Positions 52,412 through 61,157 are shown, counted from the stretch's first letter. The stretch: 64,000 nt of DNA from Pseudomonadota bacterium (GCA_023422775.1 JAFAGM010000142.1:137560-201559); one strand, 5' to 3'. Numbers and translations are program-made. Notes: generated from the letters alone by a model not told the origin.

Positions 52412-53053
52412 TCAGGCGCGCTTCGGTGCGCGAAGCGCATACAGCCTTTGGTAGATCATCGATTCCGGCAACCAATCAAGCAGGATGTGTCCAAGCGGCA
52501 GCTTGATCAGGCCGGCGATGATTTTGGACGAAGGCGGGTGCCAATAGACCGAAAGGTTATAAAATCCAAGGGACGCAAATCCGAGCGTCTTGAACTCGTG
52601 CATCAATCGCCTGTGACCAAAGTGCCTCGTGTAATCCACGATCGGACCTGAAAGCAGAAGTATCTTGCCGGCGTGTTCCCGGGCAACTTTTTCCAGGAAC
52701 GCTCCGCGCTCCGGCAGGGACAGATAGTTGACGCATTCGATGGCGGCGATCACGTCATAGCCCTCGAACGAGGCTTGCAGAAAATCGGCGCTTTCAAACC
52801 TGGCATTTGGCAGGCTCAGCGACTTGGCGCGCGCAATCGCTACATCGCTTATGTCGATGCCAACGACGGATCGCGCCTTCCTGAAAACGGTCCGGGTCAA
52901 GTGGCCTTCACCACAACCGAGTTCAAGAACGGATTTGCCCCGGATGAATGATCTCATGCATCGCCGCAGGACCTTGTCCCTGAAGCGCGCGTGGGAGATG
53001 TGCCAGGGATCGGGAGCAGCGTAGTAGAGATTAAATTCTGCAGCCGTACGCAT
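52412..53053 (-). CDS. Class I SAM-dependent methyltransferase, NodS-like
   Basis: A 213-residue protein. FNLYYAAPDPWHISHARFR at the start and motif I VLELGCGEGHLTR (about 44-56) resemble the NodS group. VVGIDISDVAIARAKSL is motif II. It methylates an unknown acceptor; NodS N-methylates chitooligosaccharides, but no nod genes are here, so that role is not claimed. Codon use is more AT-rich than the surroundings. The ATG at 53053 lies directly before the domain. Confidence 0.8.
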   Translation of the reverse strand: MRTAAEFNLYYAAPDPWHISHARFRDKVLRRCMRSFIRGKSVLELGCGEGHLTRTVFRKARSVVGIDISDVAIARAKSLSLPNARFESADFLQASFEGYDVIAAIECVNYLSLPERGAFLEKVAREHAGKILLLSGPIVDYTRHFGHRRLMHEFKTLGFASLGFYNLSVYWHPPSSKIIAGLIKLPLGHILLDWLPESMIYQRLYALRAPKRA

Positions 53054-53143
53054 TACTGATATCCGCCGGTTGAAAAACAGACGCCAGATTCGGAGCTCCG
53101 GAGCGAATTGCCTGTCGCGCGCAACTTGCGTTTGGCGCAACGC

Positions 53144-53509
53144 CTATTGCAGGTTCACCCTTTCGCGCCACTTCGCTTCGAAAGTGTCAGAATCCCTCAG
53201 AGCCCGGGCTCCTGCATCCATCAGGGCCTGTGCGTCCAATGGATTGCCGGGATTCTGCGTGACGGTGGTTAAAACTTTTTCCTTGGGAACGGAGCGCGCA
53301 GACACTTCCTTGGGCCATTCAAGCAACGCCTTGGAGAGCATGGGCTTGCCCTGGTACCAGCACTTTCGTCCGTCGATCAGACGATAGGACCACCATTCCC
53401 CGTGTGGATTGGATGGCGCCGCGCTGCGGCAGTGCTGCTTGGCCTGCGCATCCGGCACCCCGACCGACAGGAGCGTGGCGGCCAAAGCGATCGACGGGAG
53501 CTTGCTCAT
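53144..53509 (-). CDS. Exported hypothetical protein
   Basis: A 121-residue protein with a signal peptide (residues 1-23, cut near AQA/K). The mature part holds two Cys (QHCRSAA and GRKCWYQG) around GEWWSYRLIDG, suggesting a disulfide. I do not recognise the family beyond similar short proteins in bradyrhizobia. Its start overlaps the stop of the upstream gene by four bases. Confidence 0.65.
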   Translation of the reverse strand: MSKLPSIALAATLLSVGVPDAQAKQHCRSAAPSNPHGEWWSYRLIDGRKCWYQGKPMLSKALLEWPKEVSARSVPKEKVLTTVTQNPGNPLDAQALMDAGARALRDSDTFEAKWRERVNLQ

Positions 53510-53691
53510 TGACGCACAGCGAGACTTTGTCGCTGCAGGCGGCTTACGGCGACCACCAACTCGGGGCTTTCGAGAACTTCGACCAATCTGTCGAGGATGC
53601 GTTCGTTGTTCTGCGGCCGCGGCCGAAGATACTCCTCGAGTATAAGTTGCGCCTCGTTAATCGCCTGAAGGGCCAATTGTTGATCAGTCAT
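53506..53691 (-). CDS. Small helical hypothetical protein
   Basis: A 61-residue protein, MTDQQLALQAINEAQLILEE then RPRPQNNERILDRLVEVLES; almost all helix by composition. An AGGAAG site precedes the ATG at 53691. It is coupled to the exported protein by a four-base overlap. Function unknown. Confidence 0.65.
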   Translation of the reverse strand: MTDQQLALQAINEAQLILEEYLRPRPQNNERILDRLVEVLESPELVVAVSRLQRQSLAVRQ

Positions 53692-53938
53692 CTCTTCCTA
53701 CCCCACCAACCAAATGCGCCACGAGGCAAAGGGAACGAGAAATCAAGCCGCTTTTGGGAAATATCCCCGCCTTTTCGACACAATTGATCAAATTTTTGTT
53801 ACAAAACGGGAGCCCGCAGGGCGCAATGGCGGCACCCTTCCGGCGAAAGCACGCGCGTCATTCGCGAATGGCGATAGTCATCATGACTCTGCACAACTTA
53901 TACAAGAAGCAACGAAAAATCGCACCAACTGCTTGCGG
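53692..53938. other. Gap of 247 bp, no gene seen
   Basis: AT-rich compared with the rest. It probably carries the promoter for the leftward two-gene unit at 53691. No repeat or hairpin was recognised. Confidence 0.4.
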
Positions 53939-54166
53939 TCAATGCGACGAAGTTGAAGGTCCTCGGTACCCGTTAAACTTGCGGCGATCGAACGGTGCTT
54001 CTGCCCGCACCCGCTCCAGCACTCGCCGCGTCTTGTTGATGTCAGCCCCCGCGATTTCGGGGGCGAACTGCCGGCAGATCGGCTCAAGCAGGGCTATGGC
54101 GCGCTCCAGCGCCGCTTCCGCGAGCTTGCCGAGGTAGATCGGGAAAAACGCCCTAGCTGTGAAACT
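53939..54166 (-). pseudogene. Possible gene remnant without a start codon
   Basis: A 75-codon open frame right behind the DUF2000 stop, in another frame. It reads FFPIYLGKLAEAALERAIAL, then PEIAGADINKTRRVLERVRA, a natural-looking helical sequence. There is no ATG, GTG or TTG at a sensible place, and a TGA bounds it at 54167. Either a 3' fragment of a decayed gene, or chance. Confidence 0.3.
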
Positions 54167-54563
54167 TCAGTCCGTCGAGGATCTTGTCGATCACCTTGCG
54201 CTCGGCCCGCATCGCCAGCCCGACAAGGTTGAGTTCGGCGCGGATCACCGCCTTCACCACCTCGCGGTTCGCGGCGTCATGCGTGGTCTTGAACATTTCC
54301 TCGGTATACACCGCGGGCGTGACGCCTCTTGCCAGCGCGCGTTCGAGCGCGCGTGAAAGCGCCGGGCGGTCGGCGCCGTAGATCAGGATCGGCTGGCCGA
54401 TCAGCGACAGATACTTCGTGCCCGATGCGTCGCCATAGGGCTCGCCGATACATTCGGGAAACGCCGCGGCGACCCCACCGGCAAGGAACGAAGCGACGTT
54501 GAGCTTCTGCCACACTTCGAGGTCGGTCCGGATGACGACCGCGATCTTGGTGTCAAACTGCAT
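54153..54563 (-). CDS. DUF2000 family protein
   Basis: A 136-residue protein that begins MQFDTKIAVVIRTDLEVWQK and continues LNVASFLAGG; GQPILIYGADRPALSRALER and AVYTEEMFKTTHDAANREVV are also typical of DUF2000. The family is structurally linked to peptidyl-tRNA hydrolase-like folds, and its role is unknown. The ATG at 54563 is well placed. Confidence 0.88.
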   Translation of the reverse strand: MQFDTKIAVVIRTDLEVWQKLNVASFLAGGVAAAFPECIGEPYGDASGTKYLSLIGQPILIYGADRPALSRALERALARGVTPAVYTEEMFKTTHDAANREVVKAVIRAELNLVGLAMRAERKVIDKILDGLKFHS

Positions 54564-54584
54564 GAGTACTCCCGATGAGACCCC

Positions 54585-54706
54585 GTCATTCCGGGTCGAT
54601 GCAACGCATCGAACTATGGGGCGCGCTTGCGCACCTGAAAACCTCGAGATTCCCCGGTGCGCAACTGCGCACCTGAGGTCTGGTCCTTCGGACCATCCCG
54701 GAATGA
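54585..54706. repeat. Intergenic palindrome, class B variant (CATTCCGGG ... CCCGGAATG)
   Basis: GTCATTCCGGGTCGATGCAA at one end and ATCCCGGAATGAC at the other, with an inner GCGCACCTGA duplicated in both halves. It lies between the DUF2000 and DUF4189 genes. Confidence 0.8.
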
Positions 54707-54717
54707 CGGTAAGACTA

Positions 54718-55110
54718 TCACCCCTTGGCGTCGCAGGCCCAGGCGCGGATCACGCATTCCTTGCCGCCGAATTCGTAGCACTTCCTTGTCGCTGCATTGA
54801 GCGAACTGGATATCCTGGGCTTCACCGCATAGCCGTGCGCGCCGCAGGGATTGGTCAAATCAATCGCGAGCGCCGCACAAGCGCGCTTCATCGTCAGGGC
54901 AGTGCAACTGCCCTTGCACTGCTTCAGCGCCGCGGCGCGCGCCGCCGCCTCCGCAGGGTAGTCATAGGCCTGGCCGTAGGCACCGCATTTTCCGACCGCG
55001 AACGCACCCGCCGCACCTGCCTTGGTGACGAAGCCCGAGACGCCCAGCAACAAGGTCAGGACAACAATGAACAACGCGCGGCGTTGTGCCGCGACGGTCG
55101 AAACGATCAA
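54718..55110 (-). CDS. Exported DUF4189 protein
   Basis: A 130-residue protein with a signal peptide (about 1-34) and a Cys-rich DUF4189 domain: FAVGKCGAYGQAYDYP, AALKQCKGSCTALTMKRACA and ECVIRAWACDAKG at the C-terminus. Six or more Cys should form disulfides in the periplasm. The start is a TTG at 55110 behind a very strong GGGGGAGGGG site. Function unknown. Confidence 0.82.
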   Translation of the reverse strand: MIVSTVAAQRRALFIVVLTLLLGVSGFVTKAGAAGAFAVGKCGAYGQAYDYPAEAAARAAALKQCKGSCTALTMKRACAALAIDLTNPCGAHGYAVKPRISSSLNAATRKCYEFGGKECVIRAWACDAKG

Positions 55111-55185
55111 AATCCCCTCCCCCGAGGTAACGACAGCGAATCTAAACCAGCGGGAGTTTCAAGTTGGTGAACGAAGGTTGCTTGA

Positions 55186-55319
55186 CCCCTCACGGTGAGG
55201 AGGCGCGCAGGCGCCGTCTCCGGACGACGCTTTGCATCGCCGGGCGAACCATGTGGCCCGGCTGGTGCCATTCATCCTTCGAGACGCATCGCTTTCGCGA
55301 TGCTCCTCAGGATGAGGTC
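55186..55319. repeat. Intergenic palindrome, class C
   Basis: ACCCCTCACGGTGAGGAGGC at one end and CATCCTTCGAGACGC ... TCCTCAGGATGAGGT at the other. Pairing is less perfect than in the other two copies. It separates the DUF4189 gene from the cox-cluster end. Confidence 0.75.
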
Positions 55320-55349
55320 TAACGTGTCGGAACGACGCGATCTGCCCGC

Positions 55350-56954
55350 CTACCCCTGCCGCGCCGCTTCCAGTGCCTGCGGCGTATCGATATCGAGGAA
55401 GGCGCTGTTGCCCTCGACCGGAACTTCGGCCACGGCCTCGGTGTGCTTGGCGATCAGGTGACGGGCGCCGACATCGCCGTCCAGCGTCATCAATTCCTTG
55501 AAGAAACGCCGCGACCACAGCACGGGATTGCCGCGGCGACCTTCGCTGACGGGCACCGCGATCAGATGGCCGCGGTCCGGCGCGAAGGTCTCGATCAATC
55601 TGTCGATCAGTTTTGCATCGATCAGCGGCATGTCGCCCAGGCAGACGATCGCACCGTCAGCGTTGTCAGGCACCGCTGCGATGCCGGCCTTGACCGACGA
55701 CGCCAGCCCGCCGGCAAAATCCGGATTGCGGACGAATTTTACCCTGAGGCCTGCCAGCGCCTGCTCGACCAGATCGGCCTGATGACCGGTGACGACGATC
55801 ACGTTGGTCGCCTTCGAGGCCAATGCCTGCTCGGCCACGATCCGCGCCAGCTTCTTGCCATCGATTTCGGCCAGCAGCTTGTTCGGGCCGCCCATCCGCG
55901 TCGAGCGGCCGGCTGCGAGCACGATGGCCGTAACGTTGCGGTTGGCCTCCGTGTCGATGTTGGTGCGCGGCTGCGGCCTTGTGACGATCTCCATCAGGAG
56001 ACCGCCGACGCCCATGCCGGTGAGTTCAGCGCGCGTTACTTTCAGCCCGGCGAGAAGCCGCATCAGCACCCAGTCAAAACCGTTCTCCACCGGCGAGCGC
56101 GCGCAGCCCGGCGCGCCCAGTACCGGCACGCCGCCGGCATTGCCGATCAAAAGCAAATTGCCGGGATCGACCGGCATGCCGAAATGCTCGATCGCGCCGC
56201 CGATTTCGGTGATCGCCGCCGGTATCACGTCGCGGCGGTCGGCGATCGCCGACGCGCCGAACACGATCACCAGTTCGGCGCCGAGGCCGAGCAATTCCTT
56301 GATCGATGCCGCGAGCAACGCCTCGTCATGCGGCACGCGCCGCTCGGCAATGATGCTTGCACCGGCGGGCGCCAGCCGCTCCGTCGTCACGCGCAAGGTC
56401 TTGTCGATCACTTTCGGCGCGAGTCCCGGCAGCAAGGTGGAAACCACGCCGACGCGCTTGATCACATAAGGCGCGATCCGCAACGCGCCCTCGCCCGCCA
56501 CCGCCACCGCGGCATCGCGCAGCGTTGCCTCGACGCCGAACGGAATGAGTTTCACGGTCGCGATCATCTCGCCTTCGACGACAGGCTTGAAGGCAGCTAG
56601 CGTCGCGAAGGTGATGGCTTCATCGACGCCATTGATGCGGTCGACCGCGGCGCGGTCCACGACCAGCACGCCGGCCTGCGCCGCGAACAGGTTGGAGCGG
56701 CCGGTAAAGGCACGCTCGACATTGACGCCCTCGCCCGCAACGGCCTCTGCGATGCTGGCAGCCGCCACGTCTTCGGAAACGTCGCCCTGCTCCAGCCGCA
56801 CCACGACGATTTCCGTAACGCCGGCCTTGTTGAGCGCCTCGACCTCGGCCGGCCCGATCGTGGTACCTTTCTTCAGCACCAGCGAACCCTGCCGCAGCGT
56901 ATGTACGGTGACGCCACCAATCGCGTCGACAGGACTGGCGGGACCGAACTTCAT
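55350..56954 (-). CDS. MoCo-binding (MoeA/MoaB-like) domain fused to MocA-type cytidylyltransferase
   Basis: A 534-residue cytosolic fusion. Residues 1 to about 335 are a molybdopterin-binding region (VIFGASAIADRRDVIPAAI, ending GGVPVLGAPGCARSPVENGF). Residues about 345-534 are a MobA/MocA-like transferase: IVLAAGRSTRMGGPNKLL binds CTP, and DGAIVCLGDMPLIDAKLID binds metal. It probably turns MoCo into the cytosine dinucleotide form used by CO dehydrogenase-type enzymes. It overlaps the XdhC gene by four bases and is the last gene of the cox operon. Confidence 0.88.
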   Translation of the reverse strand: MKFGPASPVDAIGGVTVHTLRQGSLVLKKGTTIGPAEVEALNKAGVTEIVVVRLEQGDVSEDVAAASIAEAVAGEGVNVERAFTGRSNLFAAQAGVLVVDRAAVDRINGVDEAITFATLAAFKPVVEGEMIATVKLIPFGVEATLRDAAVAVAGEGALRIAPYVIKRVGVVSTLLPGLAPKVIDKTLRVTTERLAPAGASIIAERRVPHDEALLAASIKELLGLGAELVIVFGASAIADRRDVIPAAITEIGGAIEHFGMPVDPGNLLLIGNAGGVPVLGAPGCARSPVENGFDWVLMRLLAGLKVTRAELTGMGVGGLLMEIVTRPQPRTNIDTEANRNVTAIVLAAGRSTRMGGPNKLLAEIDGKKLARIVAEQALASKATNVIVVTGHQADLVEQALAGLRVKFVRNPDFAGGLASSVKAGIAAVPDNADGAIVCLGDMPLIDAKLIDRLIETFAPDRGHLIAVPVSEGRRGNPVLWSRRFFKELMTLDGDVGARHLIAKHTEAVAEVPVEGNSAFLDIDTPQALEAARQG

Positions 56955-57655
56955 GCCGCCTGTACCTTTGCGGTTTCCTTCGGCAGCCGCAGTTCCGCGG
57001 TGATCTCGGCCATGATCGCGACCGCGATCTCCGATGGCGACACCGCGCCGATGTTGAGCCCGATCGGCGCACGGATTCGCCCGATGTCGGCGTCCGTTGC
57101 GCCCTGCGCCTTCAGCCGCTCGGCCCGCTTGGCATGGGTCTTCCGAGAGCCGAGCGCGCCGATATAGAAGCAGTCGCGCGCAAACGCATGCAGCAGCGCC
57201 GGATCGTCGATCTTCGGATCGTGCGTGACGGCGACGAACGCCGTGTAATGATCGATATTGAGCGGCGGCAGCGCCACGTCGGGCCATTCCGCGATCAACG
57301 GCACGTCGGGAAAGCGCTCGGGGCTCGCGAAGGCGGTGCGCGGATCCACCACCGTCACGTCGTAATCGAGCGCGCGTGCCAGCGGCGCCAGGGCCTGGCT
57401 GATATGGACCGCGCCGATGATCACGAGGCGGGCGGTCGGCGCGTAGACGTTGAGAAACAGCTTCTTGCCGCCGCTCTCGATCATGCCGCTCTTGCCCATG
57501 CGAAGCTGCCTTGAAAGCTCGGCGCTCAGCGGGTCAGTGGCGATATCTTTCGCCTTCACCAGCCGCTGCTCGCCATTGGCAGTATCGGTGACCACGATCA
57601 CCGGCCGGCGCGCGGCGCGCTCGACGTTTACCTCGGTCAGGGTTTCGAGTTTCAC
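56951..57655 (-). CDS. XdhC family protein, C-terminal (Rossmann) half
   Basis: A 234-residue protein with an XdhC Rossmann domain: LVIIGAVHISQALAPLARAL, VDPRTAFASPERFP, AFVAVTHDPKIDDPALLHA and YIGALGSRKTHAKRAERL. It protects or sulfurates the molybdenum cofactor before insertion. It starts with GTG overlapping the upstream stop by four bases. In many genomes this and the small N-terminal half are one protein; here they are split (CoxF/CoxI-like). Confidence 0.9.
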   Translation of the reverse strand: MKLETLTEVNVERAARRPVIVVTDTANGEQRLVKAKDIATDPLSAELSRQLRMGKSGMIESGGKKLFLNVYAPTARLVIIGAVHISQALAPLARALDYDVTVVDPRTAFASPERFPDVPLIAEWPDVALPPLNIDHYTAFVAVTHDPKIDDPALLHAFARDCFYIGALGSRKTHAKRAERLKAQGATDADIGRIRAPIGLNIGAVSPSEIAVAIMAEITAELRLPKETAKVQAA

Positions 57656-57981
57656 GACTGGCCCACCTTCTCGACGAAAACGCGGATGGTGCCGCCGCAG
57701 GACAGGCCGACATTCCAGGCGGTCTCGTCGGCGACGCCGAATTCCAGCATCCTGGGCTTGCCACTGGCAATCACGTCCAGCGCCTCGGTGACGACAGCGC
57801 CCTCGACGCAGCCGCCGGAGACGCTCCCCAGGAACGTGCCGTCGTCGTTGATGACGAGGCTCGATCCGGCCGGCCGCGGCGCCGAGCCCCAGGTCTCGAC
57901 CACGGTCGCCAACGCCACGCCGTGTCCGGCCTTCTGCCAGTCCTCGGCGGCTTGCAGAATGTCTTCGTCGCGGTTGAGCAT
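57652..57981 (-). CDS. XdhC/CoxI family protein, N-terminal half
   Basis: A 109-residue protein: VALATVVETWGSAPRPAGSS, then SVSGGCVEGAVVTEAL and LSCGGTIRVFVE. The GCVE and CGG motifs are those of XdhC_CoxI. It works with the Rossmann half encoded next. The ATG at 57981 is preferred over a TTG at 57996; a GAAAGGG site is present. coxE ends 11 bp upstream. Confidence 0.9.
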   Translation of the reverse strand: MLNRDEDILQAAEDWQKAGHGVALATVVETWGSAPRPAGSSLVINDDGTFLGSVSGGCVEGAVVTEALDVIASGKPRMLEFGVADETAWNVGLSCGGTIRVFVEKVGQS

Positions 57982-57992
57982 GTAGGGCCCTT

Positions 57993-59198
57993 TCAAGCTG
58001 CTGAACGGATGCGGCTCATGTGGTGCGGCGGAGGCGGCGCGGAGAGCGCCTCGATCAGCCCTTCCATCGAGTTCAAATTATGCACCGGGCGGAATTCGTC
58101 AACGTGCGGCAGCATCATTTTGATGCCCTGCGCCTTGGCTTCGAAGCCCCCGTAACGCAACAGCGGATTGAGCCAGATCAGGCGGCGGCAGGACCGGTGC
58201 AGCCGGTCCATCTCGAACGCCAGCGAGGTGTCCGCCTCCCGCTCCAGCCCGTCGGAGATCAAGAGCACGATGGCGCCCTGCCCCAGCACCCGCCGGCCCC
58301 ACAATTTGTTGAAGGTATGCAGCGAGGTGGCGATGCGGGTGCCGCCGGCCCAATCCTCCACCGACGACGAGCAGCTTGCCAGCGCTTCGTCCGGGTCGCG
58401 CGCCCGCAGCGAGCGCGTCACGTTGGTCAGACGGGTGCCGAACAGGAACACCGAGACCCGCTTACGGGCGTCGGTGATGGCATGGAGGAAATGCAGGAAC
58501 AGGCGGGTATATTCGCTCATCGAACCCGATATATCGAGTAGCGCCACGATCGGCGCAGGCTTGTCGATCCGGCCGAGCTTTCGGATGTCGATGATCTCGC
58601 CGCCGGTGCGCAGACTGCTGCGGAGCGTGCGGCGCATATCGAGCCGCAGGCCCTTGGCGTCGGGCTGGTAGCGGCGGGTGCGCAGTTCCGCCTGCGGCAG
58701 CTTCATGTTGGCAATGGCGCGGGTGACCTCGGCGATCTCGGCCGCGCTCATCTGCGCAAAGTCCTTTTTCTGCAGGATCTCCTTGTCTGACACCGACAGC
58801 CGCAACTCCTGCTCCTGGGCCTGCGGGGCTTCTTCGCGCGTCGAGGGCTGGGCCAGCGCCTCCTGCACGCGGCGCGAGGCCGGTGGAGGCTTCTTCCTGG
58901 CGTGATCCGGCAGCGGCACCGAATCCAGCATGTGCTTCCAGTCTTCGGCGGCGCGGAAGAACAGCTCGAACGCCTGCGCGAAGATCAGCATATGCTCGTG
59001 GCGCTTGACGAAGATCGCTTGCAGCGTGGCGTAGACGTCGGCGCGGTTCCCGATCTCGATCACCTGCAGCGCGTTCAGCGCGTCGATCACTGCGCCGGGG
59101 CCGACCGGAATCCCGGCCGCGCGCAGCGCGCGGGCGAAGCCGACCACATTGTCGGCCATGTGCCCGGTCGGCGGATTGAGGTGATCGATGGTGGTCAT
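57993..59198 (-). CDS. coxE: CoxE, von Willebrand factor A domain protein
   Basis: A 401-residue cytosolic protein. The VWA_CoxE domain (about 180-390) holds the metal-ion-dependent adhesion motif DISGSMSEYT. The linker (about 100-140) is Pro/Glu/Gln-rich. In Oligotropha CoxE and CoxD act together on the copper-sulfur centre of CO dehydrogenase. It lies 116 bp downstream of coxD, with a palindrome in between. Confidence 0.9.
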   Translation of the reverse strand: MTTIDHLNPPTGHMADNVVGFARALRAAGIPVGPGAVIDALNALQVIEIGNRADVYATLQAIFVKRHEHMLIFAQAFELFFRAAEDWKHMLDSVPLPDHARKKPPPASRRVQEALAQPSTREEAPQAQEQELRLSVSDKEILQKKDFAQMSAAEIAEVTRAIANMKLPQAELRTRRYQPDAKGLRLDMRRTLRSSLRTGGEIIDIRKLGRIDKPAPIVALLDISGSMSEYTRLFLHFLHAITDARKRVSVFLFGTRLTNVTRSLRARDPDEALASCSSSVEDWAGGTRIATSLHTFNKLWGRRVLGQGAIVLLISDGLEREADTSLAFEMDRLHRSCRRLIWLNPLLRYGGFEAKAQGIKMMLPHVDEFRPVHNLNSMEGLIEALSAPPPPHHMSRIRSAA

Positions 59199-59215
59199 GG
59201 CAGAACTCTGCTTTC

Positions 59216-59292
59216 GTCATTCCGGGGCACGCGAAGCGTGAACCGGAATCTCGAGATTCCGAGTTCGATGCTGCGCATCGCCCCGGAATGAC
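59216..59292. repeat. Intergenic palindrome, class B variant, between coxD and coxE
   Basis: GTCATTCCGGGGCACGCGAA and CGCATCGCCCCGGAATGAC pair at the ends; AATCTCGAGATT in the centre is also palindromic. Confidence 0.85.
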
Positions 59293-59314
59293 GAGTGCTG
59301 TTTCGACCAGCGAC

Positions 59315-60220
59315 CTAGTCGCTCGTCGCTTCCTTCAAAACCTTCTGCAGCGTGTCGCCCTGCATCCGCGCGATGTCGTCCTGGTACTTCAAGAGCGCGC
59401 CGAGCGTGTCGCCGACCATCTGCGGCGTCAGTGAACGGGCGTCGAGTTCGGTCAGCGCGGTGGCCCAGTCGATGGTCTCGGCGACACCTGGCGACTTGTA
59501 GAAATCCTGGTCGCGCAGCGCCTGCACGAAGCGGACCACCTGCTGCGACAGCTTTGCGGAGATACCCGGCACGCGGGACTTGACGATGGCGAGCTCGCGC
59601 TCGGCCTCGGGATAATCCACCCAGTGATAGAGGCAGCGGCGCTTCAGCGCGTCGTGGATCTCGCGGGTGCGGTTCGAGGTGATGATGACGATCGGCGGCT
59701 GTGGCGCCTTGATGGTGCCGAATTCGGGAATCGTAACCTGGAAGTCGCTGAGAATTTCCAGAAGATACGCCTCGAACGCTTCGTCGGCGCGGTCGAGTTC
59801 GTCGATCAGCAGCACCGGCGCCCCGGCGACGTCAGGCTCAAGCGCCTGCAACAGCGGCCGCTTGATCAGAAAACGCTCGGCGAAAATGTCCGACGACAAT
59901 TGTTCGCGATCGGTATCGCCGGCGGCTTCCGCCAGCCGGATCGCAATCATCTGCGCGGCGCTGTTCCACTCATAAACCGCAGAGGCGACGTCGAGGCCTT
60001 CGTAGCACTGCAGGCGGATCAGCTTGCGCCCGAGCGCCGCCGACAGAACCTTGGCGATTTCCGTCTTGCCGACACCCGCTTCGCCTTCGAGAAACAGCGG
60101 CCGTCCCATGCGCAGCGACAGGTAGGCCACCGTCGCCAGCGAGCGCTCGGCCAGATAACCGCGCGACGTCAGCAGTTCGATCATGCCATCGACGGATTTC
60201 GGAAACGCCGACGCACTCAT
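59315..60220 (-). CDS. coxD: CoxD, MoxR-family AAA+ ATPase
   Basis: A 301-residue AAA+ chaperone. Walker A is GEAGVGKT (46-53), Walker B LLIDELD, sensor ITSNRTREIHDAL. CoxD helps mature the active site of CO dehydrogenase, and pairs with the VWA protein CoxE, a standard MoxR-VWA couple. It lies 35 bp downstream of coxM. Confidence 0.9.
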   Translation of the reverse strand: MSASAFPKSVDGMIELLTSRGYLAERSLATVAYLSLRMGRPLFLEGEAGVGKTEIAKVLSAALGRKLIRLQCYEGLDVASAVYEWNSAAQMIAIRLAEAAGDTDREQLSSDIFAERFLIKRPLLQALEPDVAGAPVLLIDELDRADEAFEAYLLEILSDFQVTIPEFGTIKAPQPPIVIITSNRTREIHDALKRRCLYHWVDYPEAERELAIVKSRVPGISAKLSQQVVRFVQALRDQDFYKSPGVAETIDWATALTELDARSLTPQMVGDTLGALLKYQDDIARMQGDTLQKVLKEATSD

Positions 60221-60255
60221 GGGAGAACCAGCCTGGAGGAACCTGGAATTGACAA

Positions 60256-61059
60256 CTACTTCGCCGTCGCAGCTTCGACCGCACGGCGCGTCAGCACGCC
60301 GATCAGGTGCGCGCGGTATTCGGCGCTGCCGTGCAGATCGCTGTTCAGTCCCTCGGCCGACACGTGGATGCCGTCCAGCACCTTGTGCGAGAAGCGCTTC
60401 TTCAAGGCTTCCTCGAAGGCGGTGGCGCGGAACACGCCGTCCGAGCCCGCGCCGGTGACGGCCACGCGCACGTCAGACGGACGCTTGGCGACGAACACGC
60501 CGACCAGCGCGTAGCGCGACGCCTGGTTGCGGAATTTGATGTAGGCCGCTTTCTTGGCCAGCGGGAACATCACCCTGGTGATGATCTCGTCGTTCTCGAG
60601 CGCGGTCGAGAACAGGCCCTGGAAAAACTCTTCCGCCTTGAGGCGGCGCTTGTTGGTGACGATGGTAGCGCCCAGCGCGAGTACCGCGGCGGGATAATCC
60701 GCCGTCGGATCGTTGTTGGCGAGCGAACCGCCGATGGTGCCCTTGTGGCGCACGGCGGGATCGCCGATCTGGCTTGCCAGTTCGGCAAGCGCCGGGATGG
60801 CTTCGCGAACGGTGGCGGAATTCGCCACATCGGCATGCTTGGCGGTTGCGCCGATCACCAGCGAACGGCCCTTGATCTCGATGGCATCGAGCCCTTCGAT
60901 ATGAGAGAGGTCGACCAGATGCGGCGGGCTGGCCAGCCGCTGCTTCATGACCGGCACCAGCGTGTGACCGCCGGCGATCAGCTTGGCGTCTTCGTTCTTC
61001 ACCAGGAGATTGGCGGCTTGCCGCACGGTCGCCGGGCGATGGTATTTGAATTCGTACAT
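60256..61059 (-). CDS. coxM: CO dehydrogenase-type medium (FAD) subunit
   Basis: A 267-residue FAD-binding subunit of the xanthine oxidase family. The FAD motifs AGGHT (29-33) and TIGGS (108-112) are present, and YALVGVFVA fits CoxM. It passes electrons from the iron-sulfur subunit to FAD. An AGGAAG site precedes the ATG at 61059. coxS ends 82 bp upstream, and no large subunit lies between them. It could also serve another molybdenum hydroxylase. Confidence 0.88.
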   Translation of the reverse strand: MYEFKYHRPATVRQAANLLVKNEDAKLIAGGHTLVPVMKQRLASPPHLVDLSHIEGLDAIEIKGRSLVIGATAKHADVANSATVREAIPALAELASQIGDPAVRHKGTIGGSLANNDPTADYPAAVLALGATIVTNKRRLKAEEFFQGLFSTALENDEIITRVMFPLAKKAAYIKFRNQASRYALVGVFVAKRPSDVRVAVTGAGSDGVFRATAFEEALKKRFSHKVLDGIHVSAEGLNSDLHGSAEYRAHLIGVLTRRAVEAATAK

Positions 61060-61098
61060 GAGAACTTCCTGATCGCGGGTCGCGATGAAATCGATTAA

Positions 61099-61157
61099 GC
61101 GAGGTCGGACTCAAACAGGGGCAGACCAGGCAAGGTCGGACTTATGCGAGGTCGGAT
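61099..61157. repeat. Three copies of the coxS 3' end sequence in the coxS-coxM gap
   Basis: GCGAGGTCGGAC at 61099-61110, GCAAGGTCGGAC at 61130-61141 and GCGAGGTCGGAT at 61146-61157. The last one encodes the coxS C-terminal S-D-L-A; the first repeats the same codons and a TAA stop. It looks like a local duplication or recombination scar. Confidence 0.7.

Noticed and set aside
52412..53053. Calling the methyltransferase nodS
   Set aside because: Only general NodS-like features are seen and no nodulation genes or nod box occur nearby.
53881..54087. 68-codon minus frame in the region behind DUF2000
   Set aside because: It uses a different frame from the more natural start-less one and is Ser/Arg/Cys-rich.
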